A stretch of DNA of 64,000 bases from Erwinia aphidicola (GCF_014773485.1 NZ_JACXBP010000002.1:1-64000), one strand, 5' to 3'; shown: positions 1 through 9,461, numbered from the stretch's first letter. Notes: generated by a model from the letters alone, not told the origin. Program-made: numbers and translations.

Positions 1-155
1 AACGTCATAATGAATTTCATTATGTGTTCACTCGTGAGGCTTGATATTTTTTACGTCCGGAGACGTTGATATCAATCCTGCGAGTGCCCACACAGATTGT
101 CTGATAAATTGTTAAAGAGCGTTGCGAGCAGTGCCGAAGCATCCTGTCGCGAGGT
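1..155 (-). ncRNA. rRNA operon leader with boxA; 16S rRNA begins just left of the window
   Basis: The minus strand carries GCTCTTTAACAA at 109-120, the boxA antitermination element of rrn leaders, followed by a stretch almost identical to the E. coli leader (TTATCAGACAATCTGTGTGG at about 88-107). The leader continues to position 1 with a motif like GAGTGAACACATAATG, which in E. coli lies a few tens of bases before the 16S gene. The 16S gene itself is therefore just outside the window. gmhB lies immediately upstream, as it does for rrnH in E. coli. Confidence 0.88.
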
Positions 156-160
156 GGCGT

Positions 161-188
161 ATATTACGCTTTCCTCCTTCGGAGTCAA
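161..188 (-). promoter_or_regulatory. rRNA operon promoter P2
   Basis: On the minus strand TTGACT (183-188) and TAATAT (161-166) lie 16 bp apart, about 120 bp downstream of P1. This spacing matches the tandem P1/P2 arrangement of enterobacterial rrn operons, where P2 is the weaker, constitutive promoter. Confidence 0.85.
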
Positions 189-282
189 CTTCTTTTTGAG
201 AAGTTTTTCCGGCGGTTCAGATACTTCCTGAACCTCCTGAGTCGCTGGCCTGTAAGCCGTTGTGCCGTCTCAGTGGTTGCGC

Positions 283-310
283 ATTATAGACAGGCTCTTC
301 GGGAACGCAA
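283..310 (-). promoter_or_regulatory. rRNA operon promoter P1
   Basis: On the minus strand a -35 box TTGCGT (305-310) and a perfect -10 box TATAAT (283-288) are separated by 16 bp, the short spacer typical of rrn P1 promoters. The -10 is followed by GCGCAACCACTGA, which closely resembles the start region and GC-rich discriminator of E. coli rrn P1. An A/T-rich tract at about 311-330 just upstream could be the UP element. Transcription runs leftwards out of the window towards a 16S rRNA gene. Control by ppGpp/DksA and Fis is expected from the family but was not tested here. Confidence 0.9.
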
Positions 311-365
311 GCAGTAATCTTAACTTTTTTACTGCCTGCTGAAAGTTCACGCGAAACGCTGCTTT

Positions 366-926
366 TTAGCCCTGTTTGATACGTGCCGGCAGCTCTTTCA
401 GGCTATTTAGCACCCAATCGGCTGCGGCTTCGCCTTCAGCAGTGACGGGCTTACCGCTACGCACTAATACTTTTTTACCCACTCCAGCAGCTTTTGCCGC
501 CAGCATGTCTTCAATCTTGTCGCCAACCATATAAGAAGAAGCCATATCAATGTTCAGCTCCTGCTGAGCAGTGAGCAACATTCCCGGCTCTGGTTTACGG
601 CAGTCACAGGACTGGCGTAACTCTTCTACTATTGCTTCGGGATGATGCGGGCAGAAATAGATACCGTCGAGGTCGACATCGCGGTCGGCCAGTGACCAGT
701 CCATCCATTCGGTCAGCTGCATAAACTGATCTTCACTAAACATGCCACGGGCAATACCGGACTGGTTAGTCACCAGCACCAGCGCAAAGCCCATCCTCTT
801 CAGTTCACGCATGGCATCAATGACGCCATCGATAAACTCGAAGTTATCGATTTCAGAGACATAACCGTGATCGACATTAATAGTGCCGTCTCGATCGAGG
901 AAAATTGCGGGGACCTTGTCAGCCAC
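366..926 (-). CDS. gmhB: D-glycero-beta-D-manno-heptose-1,7-bisphosphate 7-phosphatase
   Basis: This HAD-family phosphatase (186 residues) removes the 7-phosphate from heptose bisphosphate in the cytoplasmic ADP-heptose pathway that supplies the lipopolysaccharide inner core. The nucleophile and acid/base pair appear as D11-x-D13 in the DRDGT motif. The zinc-binding residues C92, H94, C107 and C109 of the family are all present. Translation starts at a GTG preceded by AGGAG. The ORF ends about 55 bp upstream of the rrn P1 promoter, and the gene is divergent from metN, the same neighbourhood as in E. coli. Identification is secure. Confidence 0.97.
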   Translation of the reverse strand: MADKVPAIFLDRDGTINVDHGYVSEIDNFEFIDGVIDAMRELKRMGFALVLVTNQSGIARGMFSEDQFMQLTEWMDWSLADRDVDLDGIYFCPHHPEAIVEELRQSCDCRKPEPGMLLTAQQELNIDMASSYMVGDKIEDMLAAKAAGVGKKVLVRSGKPVTAEGEAAADWVLNSLKELPARIKQG

Positions 927-1008
927 GTAGTAACTCCTGCTACAAAATTTGCCGTAGAGTATCGCATGATTGCCTGAAAAGAGAGAATGGCAGTTTGAAT
1001 GACTTCGA

Positions 1009-1039
1009 TTGATTTAGACGTCTGGATGCCTTAACATCC
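1009..1039 (+). promoter_or_regulatory. metNIQ promoter overlapped by MetJ met boxes
   Basis: A perfect met box AGACGTCT lies at 1016-1023, followed in 8-bp register by GGATGCCT (5 of 8 matches) and TAACATCC (weaker). Tandem 8-bp boxes are the operator architecture of the methionine repressor MetJ. A plausible sigma-70 promoter, TTGATT (1009-1014) and TAACAT (1032-1037) with a 17-bp spacer, is overlapped by the boxes, so MetJ-SAM binding should block it. The promoter assignment is inference; the operator is visible directly. Confidence 0.85.
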
Positions 1040-1116
1040 ACTCGCAATCCCGGAAGCGCGGGATGGATTGATCATTTACGCCACGGATAATTCCCATCAC
1101 GATAATAAATAACTCA

Positions 1117-2148
1117 ATGATAAAACTTTCAAATATCACCAAAGTGTTCCAGCAGGGTTCACGGACTATCACAGCGCTGTCGGATGTCAGCCTGCACGTT
1201 CCCGCCGGACAAATTTATGGCGTGATCGGCGCATCCGGTGCGGGTAAAAGTACCCTGATCCGCTGCGTTAATCTGCTGGAGCGCCCCACTTCCGGTAGCG
1301 TGCTGGTTGATGGTCAGGACCTGACTACCCTTTCAGAAGGGCAGCTCACGCTGGCACGCCGCCAGATTGGTATGATCTTCCAGCACTTCAATCTGCTGAA
1401 CTCACGCACCGTAGCCGGCAACGTCGCGCTGCCGCTTGAGCTGGGAAATCTGTCCAGAACCGAAATTAAAGCGCGCGTCAGTGAGCTGCTGGAGCTGGTC
1501 GGCCTGTCAGACAAGCATGACACCTGGCCAGCCAATCTTTCCGGCGGCCAGAAACAGCGCGTGGCCATTGCTCGTGCGCTGGCCACCAATCCCAAAGTGC
1601 TGCTGTGCGATGAAGCCACCAGCGCGCTGGACCCGGCAACCACGCGCTCAATCCTCGAACTGCTGAAAGATATCAACCGTCGTCTGGGCATTACCATCCT
1701 GCTGATCACCCATGAAATGGATGTGGTGAAACGCATCTGCGACTGCGTGGCCGTCATCAGCAATGGCGAACTGATTGAGCAGGATACCGTCAGTGAAGTG
1801 TTCTCCCATCCGAAGACGCCACTGGCGCAGCAGTTTATTCAGTCAACGTTGCATCTGGACATCCCGGAGGACTACCTCAAGCGCCTGTCGCCAGAAGCGA
1901 GTGCGACCACCGTCCCTCTGCTGCGCCTGGAGTTTACCGGTCAGTCTGTCGATGCGCCGCTGCTTTCTGAGTCAGCACGCCGTTTTAACGTTAACAACAA
2001 TATTATTAGCGCGCAGATGGATTACGCCGGTGGTGTGAAGTTCGGCATCATGCTGGCGGAGATCCACGGTGAGGCAGCCGACACCCAGGCCGCCATCGCT
2101 TTCCTGCACGAGCATCATGTAAAGGTAGAGGTATTAGGTTATGTCTGA
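1117..2148 (+). CDS. metN: methionine ABC transporter ATP-binding protein
   Basis: This is the ATPase subunit (343 residues) of the MetNIQ importer for L- and D-methionine at the inner membrane. Walker A is at residues 38-46 (GASGAGKST), the ABC signature LSGGQ at 141-145, and Walker B with catalytic D165-E166 follows. The C-terminal part, about residues 265-343, is the NIL domain, which in this family binds methionine and inhibits transport when the cytoplasmic pool is full. The gene is first in a three-gene operon and overlaps metI by 8 bp. Length and sequence closely match the E. coli protein. Confidence 0.98.
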   Translation: MIKLSNITKVFQQGSRTITALSDVSLHVPAGQIYGVIGASGAGKSTLIRCVNLLERPTSGSVLVDGQDLTTLSEGQLTLARRQIGMIFQHFNLLNSRTVAGNVALPLELGNLSRTEIKARVSELLELVGLSDKHDTWPANLSGGQKQRVAIARALATNPKVLLCDEATSALDPATTRSILELLKDINRRLGITILLITHEMDVVKRICDCVAVISNGELIEQDTVSEVFSHPKTPLAQQFIQSTLHLDIPEDYLKRLSPEASATTVPLLRLEFTGQSVDAPLLSESARRFNVNNNIISAQMDYAGGVKFGIMLAEIHGEAADTQAAIAFLHEHHVKVEVLGYV

Positions 2149-2794
2149 GGCAATGATGTGGTTACTGGGCCGGGGCATTTGGGAAACGCTGATGATGACC
2201 TTTGTCTCTGGCTTTTTCGGCTTCGTGTTGGGCCTGCCAACAGGCGTTCTTCTCTATGTCACTCGCCCGGGTCAGATTGTGGCGAATGCCAAACTCTATC
2301 GCGTGCTCTCCGCTGCGGTAAATATCTTCCGCTCGATTCCGTTCATTATCCTGCTGGTCTGGATGATCCCGTTCACGCGCATTATCGTCGGCACCTCCAT
2401 TGGTTTGCAGGCCGCTATCGTGCCGCTGACCGTTGGCGCTGCCCCCTTTATTGCCCGCATGGTGGAAAATGCGCTGCTTGAGCTGCCAACCGGACTGATC
2501 GAAGCTTCCCGCGCAATGGGGGCCACCCCATTACAGATCATCCGCAAGGTTCTGCTGCCGGAAGCACTGCCGGGTCTGGTGAATGCCGCTACTATTACTC
2601 TGATTACCCTCGTCGGCTACTCAGCAATGGGTGGCGCCGTCGGCGCAGGCGGTCTGGGTCAGATTGGCTATCAGTATGGCTATATCGGCTATAACGCCAC
2701 CGTGATGAACACGGTATTAGTCCTGCTGGTTGTTTTGGTGTATTTGATTCAGTTCTGTGGCGATCGCATTGTTCGTGCGGTCACCCACAAGTAA
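2141..2794 (+). CDS. metI: methionine ABC transporter permease
   Basis: This is the membrane subunit (217 residues) of the methionine importer, with about five transmembrane segments. The EAA coupling motif that contacts the ATPase is visible around residues 125-145 ([22 protein letters not shown]). It overlaps the end of metN by 8 bp, which indicates translational coupling, and it is followed 36 bp later by the binding protein. Length is typical of the family. Confidence 0.97.
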   Translation: MSEAMMWLLGRGIWETLMMTFVSGFFGFVLGLPTGVLLYVTRPGQIVANAKLYRVLSAAVNIFRSIPFIILLVWMIPFTRIIVGTSIGLQAAIVPLTVGAAPFIARMVENALLELPTGLIEASRAMGATPLQIIRKVLLPEALPGLVNAATITLITLVGYSAMGGAVGAGGLGQIGYQYGYIGYNATVMNTVLVLLVVLVYLIQFCGDRIVRAVTHK

Positions 2795-2830
2795 ACACAA
2801 CAGTAATTTCTCTCTATTTAAGGAAGGGAT

Positions 2831-3646
2831 ATGTCTTTTAATCTTAAAACGTTTGCCGCAGTAGGCGCTCTGATTGGTACCCTGGCATTAGTTGGATGCG
2901 ATCAGAAAGAGAAAGATCCAAACCACATCAAGGTTGGTGTGATCGTTGGTTCTGAGCAGCAGGTTGCCGAAGTGGCAGCCAAAGTGGCGAAAGAGAAATA
3001 CGGTCTGGATGTTGAGCTGGTGACCTTCAATGACTACGTACTGCCGAACGAAGCGCTGAGCAAAGGCGATATTGACGCCAATGCCTTCCAGCATAAACCT
3101 TACCTCGATCAGCAGATTAAAGATCGTGGCTACAAGCTGGTTTCCGTGGGTAGCACCTTTGTTTACCCGATCGCGGGTTACTCTAAGAAGATCAAATCTC
3201 TGGACGAACTGCAGAACGGCGCACAGGTTGCTATCCCGAATGACCCCACTAACCTCGGCCGTTCCCTGCTGCTGCTACAGAAAGTGGGCCTGATCAAACT
3301 GAAAGAGGGTGTTGGCCTGCTGCCAACCTCACTGGATGTGGTTGAGAACCCGAAAAACCTGAAGCTGGTAGAGCTGGAAGCACCGCAGCTACCACGTTCA
3401 CTGGACGATCAGCAGATCGCACTGGCAGTGATCAATACCACTTACGCCAGCCAGATCAACCTGACTCCAGCGAAAGACGGCATCTTTGTTGAAGACAAAG
3501 ACTCCCCTTACGTTAACCTGATCGTGGCGCGCGAAGACAACAAAGACGCGGAAAACGTGAAGAAATTCGTGCAGGCTTACCAGTCTGACGAAGTCAACGA
3601 CGCCGCTAATAAAGTGTTTAACGGTGGCGCAGTAAAAGGCTGGTAA
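2831..3646 (+). CDS. metQ: methionine-binding lipoprotein
   Basis: This is the substrate-binding component (271 residues) of the MetNIQ system. The N-terminus is a lipoprotein signal peptide with lipobox LVGC, so C23 is the lipidated residue and the protein is tethered to the inner membrane on the periplasmic side. The remainder matches the NlpA/MetQ binding-protein family. The ribosome binding site AGGAAGG precedes the ATG. It closes the metNIQ operon and is followed by a strong stem-loop. Confidence 0.97.
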   Translation: MSFNLKTFAAVGALIGTLALVGCDQKEKDPNHIKVGVIVGSEQQVAEVAAKVAKEKYGLDVELVTFNDYVLPNEALSKGDIDANAFQHKPYLDQQIKDRGYKLVSVGSTFVYPIAGYSKKIKSLDELQNGAQVAIPNDPTNLGRSLLLLQKVGLIKLKEGVGLLPTSLDVVENPKNLKLVELEAPQLPRSLDDQQIALAVINTTYASQINLTPAKDGIFVEDKDSPYVNLIVAREDNKDAENVKKFVQAYQSDEVNDAANKVFNGGAVKGW

Positions 3647-3655
3647 CCAGCCGCA

Positions 3656-3679
3656 TGCGGGCAGCGCCAGCTGCCCGCA
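3656..3679 (+). repeat. perfect stem-loop after metQ
   Basis: TGCGGGCAGC (3656-3665) pairs perfectly with GCTGCCCGCA (3670-3679) around a GCCA loop, 10 bp after the metQ stop codon. No U-tract follows, so it is not a classical intrinsic terminator. It may protect the metNIQ message 3' end or act as a REP-like element; this is inference from position and structure only. Confidence 0.6.
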
Positions 3680-3783
3680 GCTCAATAGATATTGCCAGAT
3701 GTGCCTGCCTGATGCTCTCCGCTTGTTATTTCCGTTCCAGCTTGCTTCAATAACGCCACTTTATCGATCATGAGGATTTTCCC

Positions 3784-4188
3784 ATGCGTTTTTTACCGCT
3801 CTGTTTGTTAGCGCTGACGCTGACAGGGTGTTCGTTATTCCCTAAGCCCTATGAGCCTGTTAAACCTTTTCCGCAGTCAACGCAGACCGATGCTTCCCAG
3901 GCGAAACCTGCAGCGCGCCCTGCCCCGGTAAAACTGTATACCGATGCTGCTGACCTGGTGAGCAAGCCTTTCCGTGACCTGGGTGAAGTGTATGGCGACG
4001 ATTGCCAGAGCAGCTCACAGGACTCACCGCCGAATCTCGCCACCGCGCGTAAACGTATGCAGATTCGGGCATCCGCTATGAAAGCCAACGCTGTGCTGGT
4101 GCATAAATGTGAGATCGTCACCGCTGCGCAGGGCTGCTATCGTCAAGCGATTTGCCAGGGCTCCGCACTGAAAGTCAGCAATCAATGA
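3784..4188 (+). CDS. rcsF: Rcs phosphorelay outer membrane lipoprotein sensor
   Basis: RcsF (134 residues) is the outer membrane lipoprotein that detects envelope damage and signals through IgaA to the RcsCDB phosphorelay, which controls capsule and motility. The signal peptide ends in lipobox LTGC, giving lipidated C16. A proline-rich linker is followed by the signalling domain with four cysteines at 74, 109, 118 and 124. These are exactly the positions that form the two nonconsecutive disulfides in E. coli RcsF. The stop codon overlaps the start of trmO (ATGA). Confidence 0.96.
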   Translation: MRFLPLCLLALTLTGCSLFPKPYEPVKPFPQSTQTDASQAKPAARPAPVKLYTDAADLVSKPFRDLGEVYGDDCQSSSQDSPPNLATARKRMQIRASAMKANAVLVHKCEIVTAAQGCYRQAICQGSALKVSNQ

Positions 4189-4892
4189 GTGCATTCTCCT
4201 TCTCCCAGATTGGTGTGATCCACTCTCCGTGGAAGGAAAAGTTCGCCGTTCCCCGTCAGCCTGGTTTGATTCAGGATGGCGGTGGAGAACTCCACTTCGC
4301 AGCGCCGTATAACCACCCGGAAGCCGTGCGCGGCCTGGAAGCGTTCAGCCATCTGTGGCTGCTTTTTGTCTTCCATCAAACGATGGAAGGCGGCTGGCGC
4401 CCAACGGTCAGGCCCCCGCGCCTGGGCGGTAATGCCCGCATGGGCGTGTTTGCCACCCGTTCGACCTTCCGCCCTAACCCCATCGGCATGTCGCTGGTCG
4501 AGTTAAAAGGTATTCGCGTTGAGAAGCAGCAGGTGATCCTCGAACTCGGCAGTCTGGACCTGGTCGACGGCACGCCGATCGTCGATATCAAGCCGTACCT
4601 CCCCTTCGCTGAGGCGCTGCCCGATGCTCGCGCCGGATTTGCCCAGCAGGCTCCGCAGGCGGACATGCCGGTGAGCTTTACGCCTGAAGCGCAGCAGCAG
4701 CTGGCTCTGCATCTGCGCCACTATCCCCACCTTGAGCGTTTTATTCAGCAGGTACTGGCGCAGGACCCACGTCCGGCCTATCGTAAAGGGGAAGAGCCCG
4801 ATCGCGAATACGCCGCCTGGCTGCTGGAGTTCAACGTGCGCTGGCGCGTTACGCTTAGCGGCACCGAAGTAATTGCCATCGACCCACGTTAA
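4185..4892 (+). CDS. trmO: tRNA (adenine(37)-N6)-methyltransferase
   Basis: TrmO (formerly TsaA/YaeB, 235 residues) N6-methylates t6A37 of tRNA-Thr(GGU), giving m6t6A, and fine-tunes decoding. The start was placed at the ATG overlapping the rcsF stop (ATGA) because the protein then begins MSAFSFSQIG and has the family length; a start 11 codons earlier lies inside rcsF. The single-sheeted beta-barrel SAM-binding region with FATRSTFRPNPIG-type motif is visible at about residues 86-100. Overlap with rcsF indicates translational coupling, although the two functions are unrelated. Confidence 0.95.
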   Translation: MSAFSFSQIGVIHSPWKEKFAVPRQPGLIQDGGGELHFAAPYNHPEAVRGLEAFSHLWLLFVFHQTMEGGWRPTVRPPRLGGNARMGVFATRSTFRPNPIGMSLVELKGIRVEKQQVILELGSLDLVDGTPIVDIKPYLPFAEALPDARAGFAQQAPQADMPVSFTPEAQQQLALHLRHYPHLERFIQQVLAQDPRPAYRKGEEPDREYAAWLLEFNVRWRVTLSGTEVIAIDPR

Positions 4893-4984
4893 TTTCTTCC
4901 GGCATCTTTTGAGTCACCTGTCACGCTGGTACACTAGCGTCCACGTTTTTTTTGGCTCTCTGCGTTCATATGGAATCGTAACTC

Positions 4985-6703
4985 ATGCGTACTACTCAAT
5001 ATCTGCTCTCCACACTTAAGGAGACACCTGCCGACGCTGAAGTGATCAGCCACCAGCTGATGCTGCGCGCCGGGATGATCCGTAAACTGGCTTCCGGCCT
5101 GTATACCTGGCTGCCGACGGGGTTGCGCGTGCTGAAAAAAGTCGAAAATATCGTGCGCGAAGAGATGAATAACGCCGGTGCGATTGAGATTTCCATGCCG
5201 GTGGTGCAGCCCGCGGATTTATGGCAGGAGAGTGGACGCTGGGAGCAGTACGGCCCGGAACTGCTGCGTTTTGTTGATCGTGGCGAGCGTCCGTTTGTTC
5301 TCGGCCCAACGCACGAAGAGGTGATCACCGACCTGATCCGCAACGAGCTGAGCTCTTATAAGCAGCTGCCGCTGAACCTGTTCCAGATCCAGACTAAATT
5401 CCGTGATGAAGTGCGCCCGCGCTTTGGCGTGATGCGTTCACGTGAATTCATCATGAAGGATGCCTACTCGTTCCACACGACCCAGGAGTCGCTGCAGGAA
5501 ACCTACGACGCCATGTATCGCGCCTACAGCCAGATCTTCACCCGCATGGGTCTGAATTTCCGTGCGGTGGATGCCGACACCGGTTCGATTGGCGGCAGCG
5601 CTTCTCACGAGTTCCAGGTGCTGGCACAGAGCGGTGAGGATGATGTGGTGTTCTCTACCGAGTCAGACTACGCGGCAAATATGGAAAAAGCGGAGGCCGT
5701 TGCTCCTGCTGCTGGCCGCGCTGCTGCGACTCAGGAGATGACGCAGTTCGCTACGCCGAACGCCAAAACCATCGCTGAGCTGGTTGAGCAGTATAATCTG
5801 CCGATCGAAAAAACCGTGAAAACGCTGATGGTAAAAGCCACCAAAGAGAGCGGCCATACGCTGGTTGCCCTGCTGCTGCGCGGCGACCACGAGCTGAATG
5901 AAATCAAAGCTGAGAAGATTGATATCGTTGACGCGCCGCTGACTTTCGCCACGGAAGAAGAGATCCGTGCGCTGGTCAATGCAGGTCCAGGTTCACTCGG
6001 CCCGGTCGGTCTGAATATGCCGATCGTTGCGGACCGTACCGTTGCGGCAATGAGCGACTTCAGCGCGGGTGCCAATATTGACGGTCAGCACCTGAAAGGC
6101 ATCAACTGGGAACGCGACCTGCCATTACCACGCGTGGCCGATCTGCGTAACGTGGTTGAAGGCGATGCCAGCCCGGACGGAAAAGGCACGCTGCTGATCA
6201 AACGCGGTATCGAAGTGGGCCATATCTTCCAGCTCGGGACGAAGTATTCCGAAGCGATGAAAGCCTCGGTACAGGGTGAAGATGGCCGTAACCAGATTAT
6301 GACCATGGGCTGCTACGGTATTGGTATTACCCGCATCGTGGCCGCTGCCATTGAGCAGAATCACGACGAGCGCGGCATCATCTGGTCCCCGGCGCTGGCA
6401 CCTTTCCAGGTAGCTATCCTGCCAATGAACATGCAGAAGTCGTTCCGCGTCAAAGAGCTGGCGGAAGAGCTGTACAGCACGCTGCGTGCCAAAGGTATTG
6501 ATGTGATTCTGGATGACCGCAAAGAGCGTCCGGGCGTGATGTTTGCCGATATGGAACTGATCGGCGTGCCGCACACCATCGTCATCGGCGACCGTAATCT
6601 CGACAGCGAAGAAGTGGAATACAAATCACGCCGTGAAGGTGAGAAGCGTATGATCAAAACCAATGAAATCGTTGATTTCCTGGTGAGCGAGCTGGCGGTT
6701 TAA
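4985..6703 (+). CDS. proS: prolyl-tRNA synthetase
   Basis: This class II aminoacyl-tRNA synthetase (572 residues, the same length as in E. coli) charges tRNA-Pro. The catalytic core with class II motifs lies in about residues 1-200 and 380-470. An editing (INS) domain for mischarged Ala-tRNA-Pro occupies about 230-390, and the anticodon-binding domain is at the C-terminus. It is a single-gene unit that ends at a strong bidirectional terminator shared with the convergent metallopeptidase gene. Confidence 0.98.
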   Translation: MRTTQYLLSTLKETPADAEVISHQLMLRAGMIRKLASGLYTWLPTGLRVLKKVENIVREEMNNAGAIEISMPVVQPADLWQESGRWEQYGPELLRFVDRGERPFVLGPTHEEVITDLIRNELSSYKQLPLNLFQIQTKFRDEVRPRFGVMRSREFIMKDAYSFHTTQESLQETYDAMYRAYSQIFTRMGLNFRAVDADTGSIGGSASHEFQVLAQSGEDDVVFSTESDYAANMEKAEAVAPAAGRAAATQEMTQFATPNAKTIAELVEQYNLPIEKTVKTLMVKATKESGHTLVALLLRGDHELNEIKAEKIDIVDAPLTFATEEEIRALVNAGPGSLGPVGLNMPIVADRTVAAMSDFSAGANIDGQHLKGINWERDLPLPRVADLRNVVEGDASPDGKGTLLIKRGIEVGHIFQLGTKYSEAMKASVQGEDGRNQIMTMGCYGIGITRIVAAAIEQNHDERGIIWSPALAPFQVAILPMNMQKSFRVKELAEELYSTLRAKGIDVILDDRKERPGVMFADMELIGVPHTIVIGDRNLDSEEVEYKSRREGEKRMIKTNEIVDFLVSELAV

Positions 6704-6736
6704 GATTCCCCCCCGCTGAGCCACACGTTCAGAGAT

Positions 6737-6766
6737 AAAAAAGCCACCGCATGCGGTGGCTTTTTC
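6737..6766. terminator. bidirectional terminator between proS and the M48 peptidase gene
   Basis: A perfect 18-nt palindrome GCCACCGCATGCGGTGGC (6743-6760) is flanked by an A-tract on the left and a T-tract on the right. It can therefore stop both the rightward proS transcript and the leftward transcript from 6770-8626. Confidence 0.92.
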
Positions 6767-6769
6767 TTT

Positions 6770-8626
6770 TTAGCTGAGCGCTGTCAGAGCCTGGTCTTGC
6801 TCCTGTAGCGCCCGCATCGTCTGATGGCGCTGCCAGTAGTGACTCAGGGTGTATTTAAACACCTCAATATCCTTCTTCAGGCCAGGCAGACGGATCTCAC
6901 TGCGTTTTTTACCCGCTGCATTAGGCTGAACGTGTTGCAGGTACAGCACGTCAGTGCCAAAGCGGCGAATCACATTGATATTTTTGATGTTATCCCACGG
7001 CAACAACTCGGCGGTCAGTGGCTTTATAATCCCCTGATATGCGATCTCAATCTGGCTACCATCTTTCAGCGTCCAGGCAACCGGCGGGAAATGCTTCAGC
7101 ACCAGCGCCGTCTCTTCCTCTCCCTCAGGCAAATAACGCCATGCCAGGCTGACTTCATGGGCGGAAGAGAAGTCACGCTCATATTTCTGCCACAGATGTT
7201 GCTCAATCTCTGCCGCTACCGGCATCAGGTCAACCCAACTCTCCGTCGGTAATTGCGCCGCGATCGCGGCGTAGCCGGTTTCATCCACCGTATAGCCGAC
7301 GTTGCGCATACGCTCTGCCAGCGGTGGGTGTGAATCAAACGGGTGCGGCACATTCTGTTCACGCATCATGCCGATAAAATCCGGTGAACTGACGTGCTGT
7401 GGCAGGCCCTGAGCAATCGCTTTGCTGATACCCAGTTCATTCTGATGCAGGGTTTTATTATCAAACAGGGTCTGCTCAACTTCGCTGCGATAGCTGGCAT
7501 AAGCAGAGATTTTAATCAGGGACTCAACAATCGCCGCAGGGGCAATCAGGCTGGCGGCATTACGGTCGGCAACGAATTCACGCTGGCGGCTGTTGCGCTG
7601 CCACGCCAGTTCAAACAGCATGCGATAGAGGCAAAGGGGATAATAGACCACCACCGTAGAGATATCTTTTCTCATCAGATGGAGGTACTGATCAAAACGA
7701 TGGAGCTTCGGCCCCAGTAAGGCACCTGATGCCGTATCGCCTGCATGCAGATGGGTTAACTCATGCACCATGACGCCATCAGCCTGCGCGGTAGTCAACT
7801 GGCGCAGCAACGGGATGCTGACATACAGCTTGCGGCCGTCAAGGGCCTCTCCTTCGAGGCTCAAAGGCGCTTCGGTCACATAAAAGTTGGTATCGATACC
7901 GGCAATAATATGGTCCGGTGGTGCCGTTCCGACCTGCGAGGCCAGCGTATCAATGCGCGCCCACAGGGCCGGCGCTGCCTCACGCGTCACCACATCGCCT
8001 TCAACATCCTCTTCCGGCGGCAGCTTTTTGAAGATGCCCCTGATCATATAGTACATCGCGACCAGCACCAGCAGCCCCATCGCCATCACCAGCTTCGGAT
8101 AATAGGTTTGGGTAAAGAATGCCGTTCCCCAGAAGGAGAGCCAGACCAGCATTCCCCCCTGAACCAGCACTTCCAGTGCACTCGCCAGCATCAGGAACGG
8201 ACGTGCCAGCGTCAGGCTTTGCAACTGACCCTGACGACTTTTAAATGCCAGCATGCTGAACAGCACAATCATGCCCAGCATGACGACGCCGCCCACCAGC
8301 GTCCAGAAGGCCACTTTATCGATCATCCAGAACTGCCACAGCTCTGATTTCTCCGCACAGACGGCACTCTTATAGTCGAGCAGATCATCCGGCACTGGGC
8401 CACACGCGCTGGACGGCGGGTTCTGTTGCAGGAAAGTGGTGAGTTTATTGACGTCCTGGCCCTGACCACGTGCATCATCAATAAAGAGCGCACTGTATTC
8501 CTGATCCAGTTGACGCGTGCCATATTCGGCAAACAGCAGCGTAATAGTGGGGATGAGAAAAAGCGTGACTAAAAGCCAGAGGAATACCCGGGTATATCCT
8601 TTTTTCAATGCCGTTAATTCGTTCAA
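6770..8626 (-). CDS. M48-family membrane zinc metallopeptidase
   Basis: A 618-residue predicted integral membrane peptidase. The zinc motif HELTH is at residues 288-292, and E350 in EFVAD is the likely third ligand, as in M48 (Ste24/HtpX-type) peptidases. Four hydrophobic segments are visible at about 12-32, 104-128, 143-170 and 178-197, placing the catalytic domain after the last helix. The C-terminal region after about residue 480 has no family I recognise. The start is a TTG with a weak ribosome binding site, so the exact N-terminus is uncertain. In E. coli this interval between proS and arfB holds yaeF and nlpE; here this gene replaces them. Substrate and role are unknown. Confidence 0.8.
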   Translation of the reverse strand: MNELTALKKGYTRVFLWLLVTLFLIPTITLLFAEYGTRQLDQEYSALFIDDARGQGQDVNKLTTFLQQNPPSSACGPVPDDLLDYKSAVCAEKSELWQFWMIDKVAFWTLVGGVVMLGMIVLFSMLAFKSRQGQLQSLTLARPFLMLASALEVLVQGGMLVWLSFWGTAFFTQTYYPKLVMAMGLLVLVAMYYMIRGIFKKLPPEEDVEGDVVTREAAPALWARIDTLASQVGTAPPDHIIAGIDTNFYVTEAPLSLEGEALDGRKLYVSIPLLRQLTTAQADGVMVHELTHLHAGDTASGALLGPKLHRFDQYLHLMRKDISTVVVYYPLCLYRMLFELAWQRNSRQREFVADRNAASLIAPAAIVESLIKISAYASYRSEVEQTLFDNKTLHQNELGISKAIAQGLPQHVSSPDFIGMMREQNVPHPFDSHPPLAERMRNVGYTVDETGYAAIAAQLPTESWVDLMPVAAEIEQHLWQKYERDFSSAHEVSLAWRYLPEGEEETALVLKHFPPVAWTLKDGSQIEIAYQGIIKPLTAELLPWDNIKNINVIRRFGTDVLYLQHVQPNAAGKKRSEIRLPGLKKDIEVFKYTLSHYWQRHQTMRALQEQDQALTALS

Positions 8627-9044
8627 GATAATAAACTCGCAATTTGTGTGTTAAAAGAAAAAGCTGCTTATATCAGGCAATAGCGAAAGAGAGATCTCTC
8701 TGCAGAATGAAAAATGGCGTGAGATCCTTCTCTGGTCATGCGTCAGCTATATTAAAACTTAGGGGAGTCAACACGACCATAAGACAATATTTTAACAGGT
8801 GCAACAAGAGGTTAACGTTGCTTTAGGATTATTTACCTGGCGCAGGAAAACAGTGCCGTTGCAGAACGGGGAATACTCTGCAACGGAGGAGATTAATTTG
8901 AGTTAATTACAGATAAGACCTTTTAAATCACCCGGTATTATTGGCGGAATACCGTTCCGGCATTGACAGTAACTTGCGGTTATTCGCCGTCAGATGATTG
9001 AGAACAGCAGCTTTCAGCGTCGCTGCGGCAAAAAAATAAACAAC
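8627..9044. other. 418-bp intergenic region with two inverted repeats
   Basis: No convincing gene is seen. Two stem-loops are visible: CCGTTGCAGA (8856-8865) pairs perfectly with TCTGCAACGG (8877-8886), and CGGTATT (8933-8939) pairs with AATACCG (8948-8954). Neither is followed by a U-tract. The region should contain the promoter of the M48 peptidase gene and the 3' end of the arfB transcript, but no clear -10/-35 pair was found. A 60-codon frame at 8644-8826 lacks support. Confidence 0.55.
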
Positions 9045-9461
9045 TCAGTCGCCGCGCACTTTGCCGCGCAGCGATTTGGTCGAAGCTTTGCGTGCTTTGC
9101 CTTCCAGCCGACGTTTTTTGGACGCCATCGTCGGGCGCGTTGCCCGGCGAGTCTTCTCCACCACGGTGAGTTCAACAATCAGATTTTCCAGCCTTTTCAG
9201 CGCGGCTTCACGATTCATCTCCTGGCTGCGATACTCCTGGGCCTTAATAATCACCACCCCTTCCGGGGTGATCAGATGGTGGCTAACCGCCAGCATACGC
9301 TGCTGATAAAACTCAGGCAGGCTGGAAGAGCGAATATCGAAGCGCAGGTGGATCGCCGTCGAACTCTTATTCACGTTCTGGCCACCGTTGCCCTGCGCTC
9401 TGATCGCGGTGATCTCGATTTCGGCATCCGGAATAGTGACGTTACGTGATAAAACAATCAT
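9045..9461 (-). CDS. arfB: alternative ribosome-rescue factor ArfB (peptidyl-tRNA hydrolase)
   Basis: ArfB (YaeJ, 138 residues) rescues ribosomes stalled on mRNAs lacking a stop codon by hydrolysing the peptidyl-tRNA ester. The catalytic GGQ is at residues 26-28, and the basic C-terminal tail that enters the empty mRNA channel is visible (many K and R in residues 105-138). The start was placed at the ATG overlapping the yaeQ stop (ATGA), eight codons inside the longest frame, because the protein then begins MIVLSR as in the family. Confidence 0.95.
   Translation of the reverse strand: MIVLSRNVTIPDAEIEITAIRAQGNGGQNVNKSSTAIHLRFDIRSSSLPEFYQQRMLAVSHHLITPEGVVIIKAQEYRSQEMNREAALKRLENLIVELTVVEKTRRATRPTMASKKRRLEGKARKASTKSLRGKVRGD

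Noticed and set aside
8644..8826. 60-codon frame in the gap upstream of the M48 peptidase
   Set aside because: No ribosome binding site, no conserved look and basic random-like composition.
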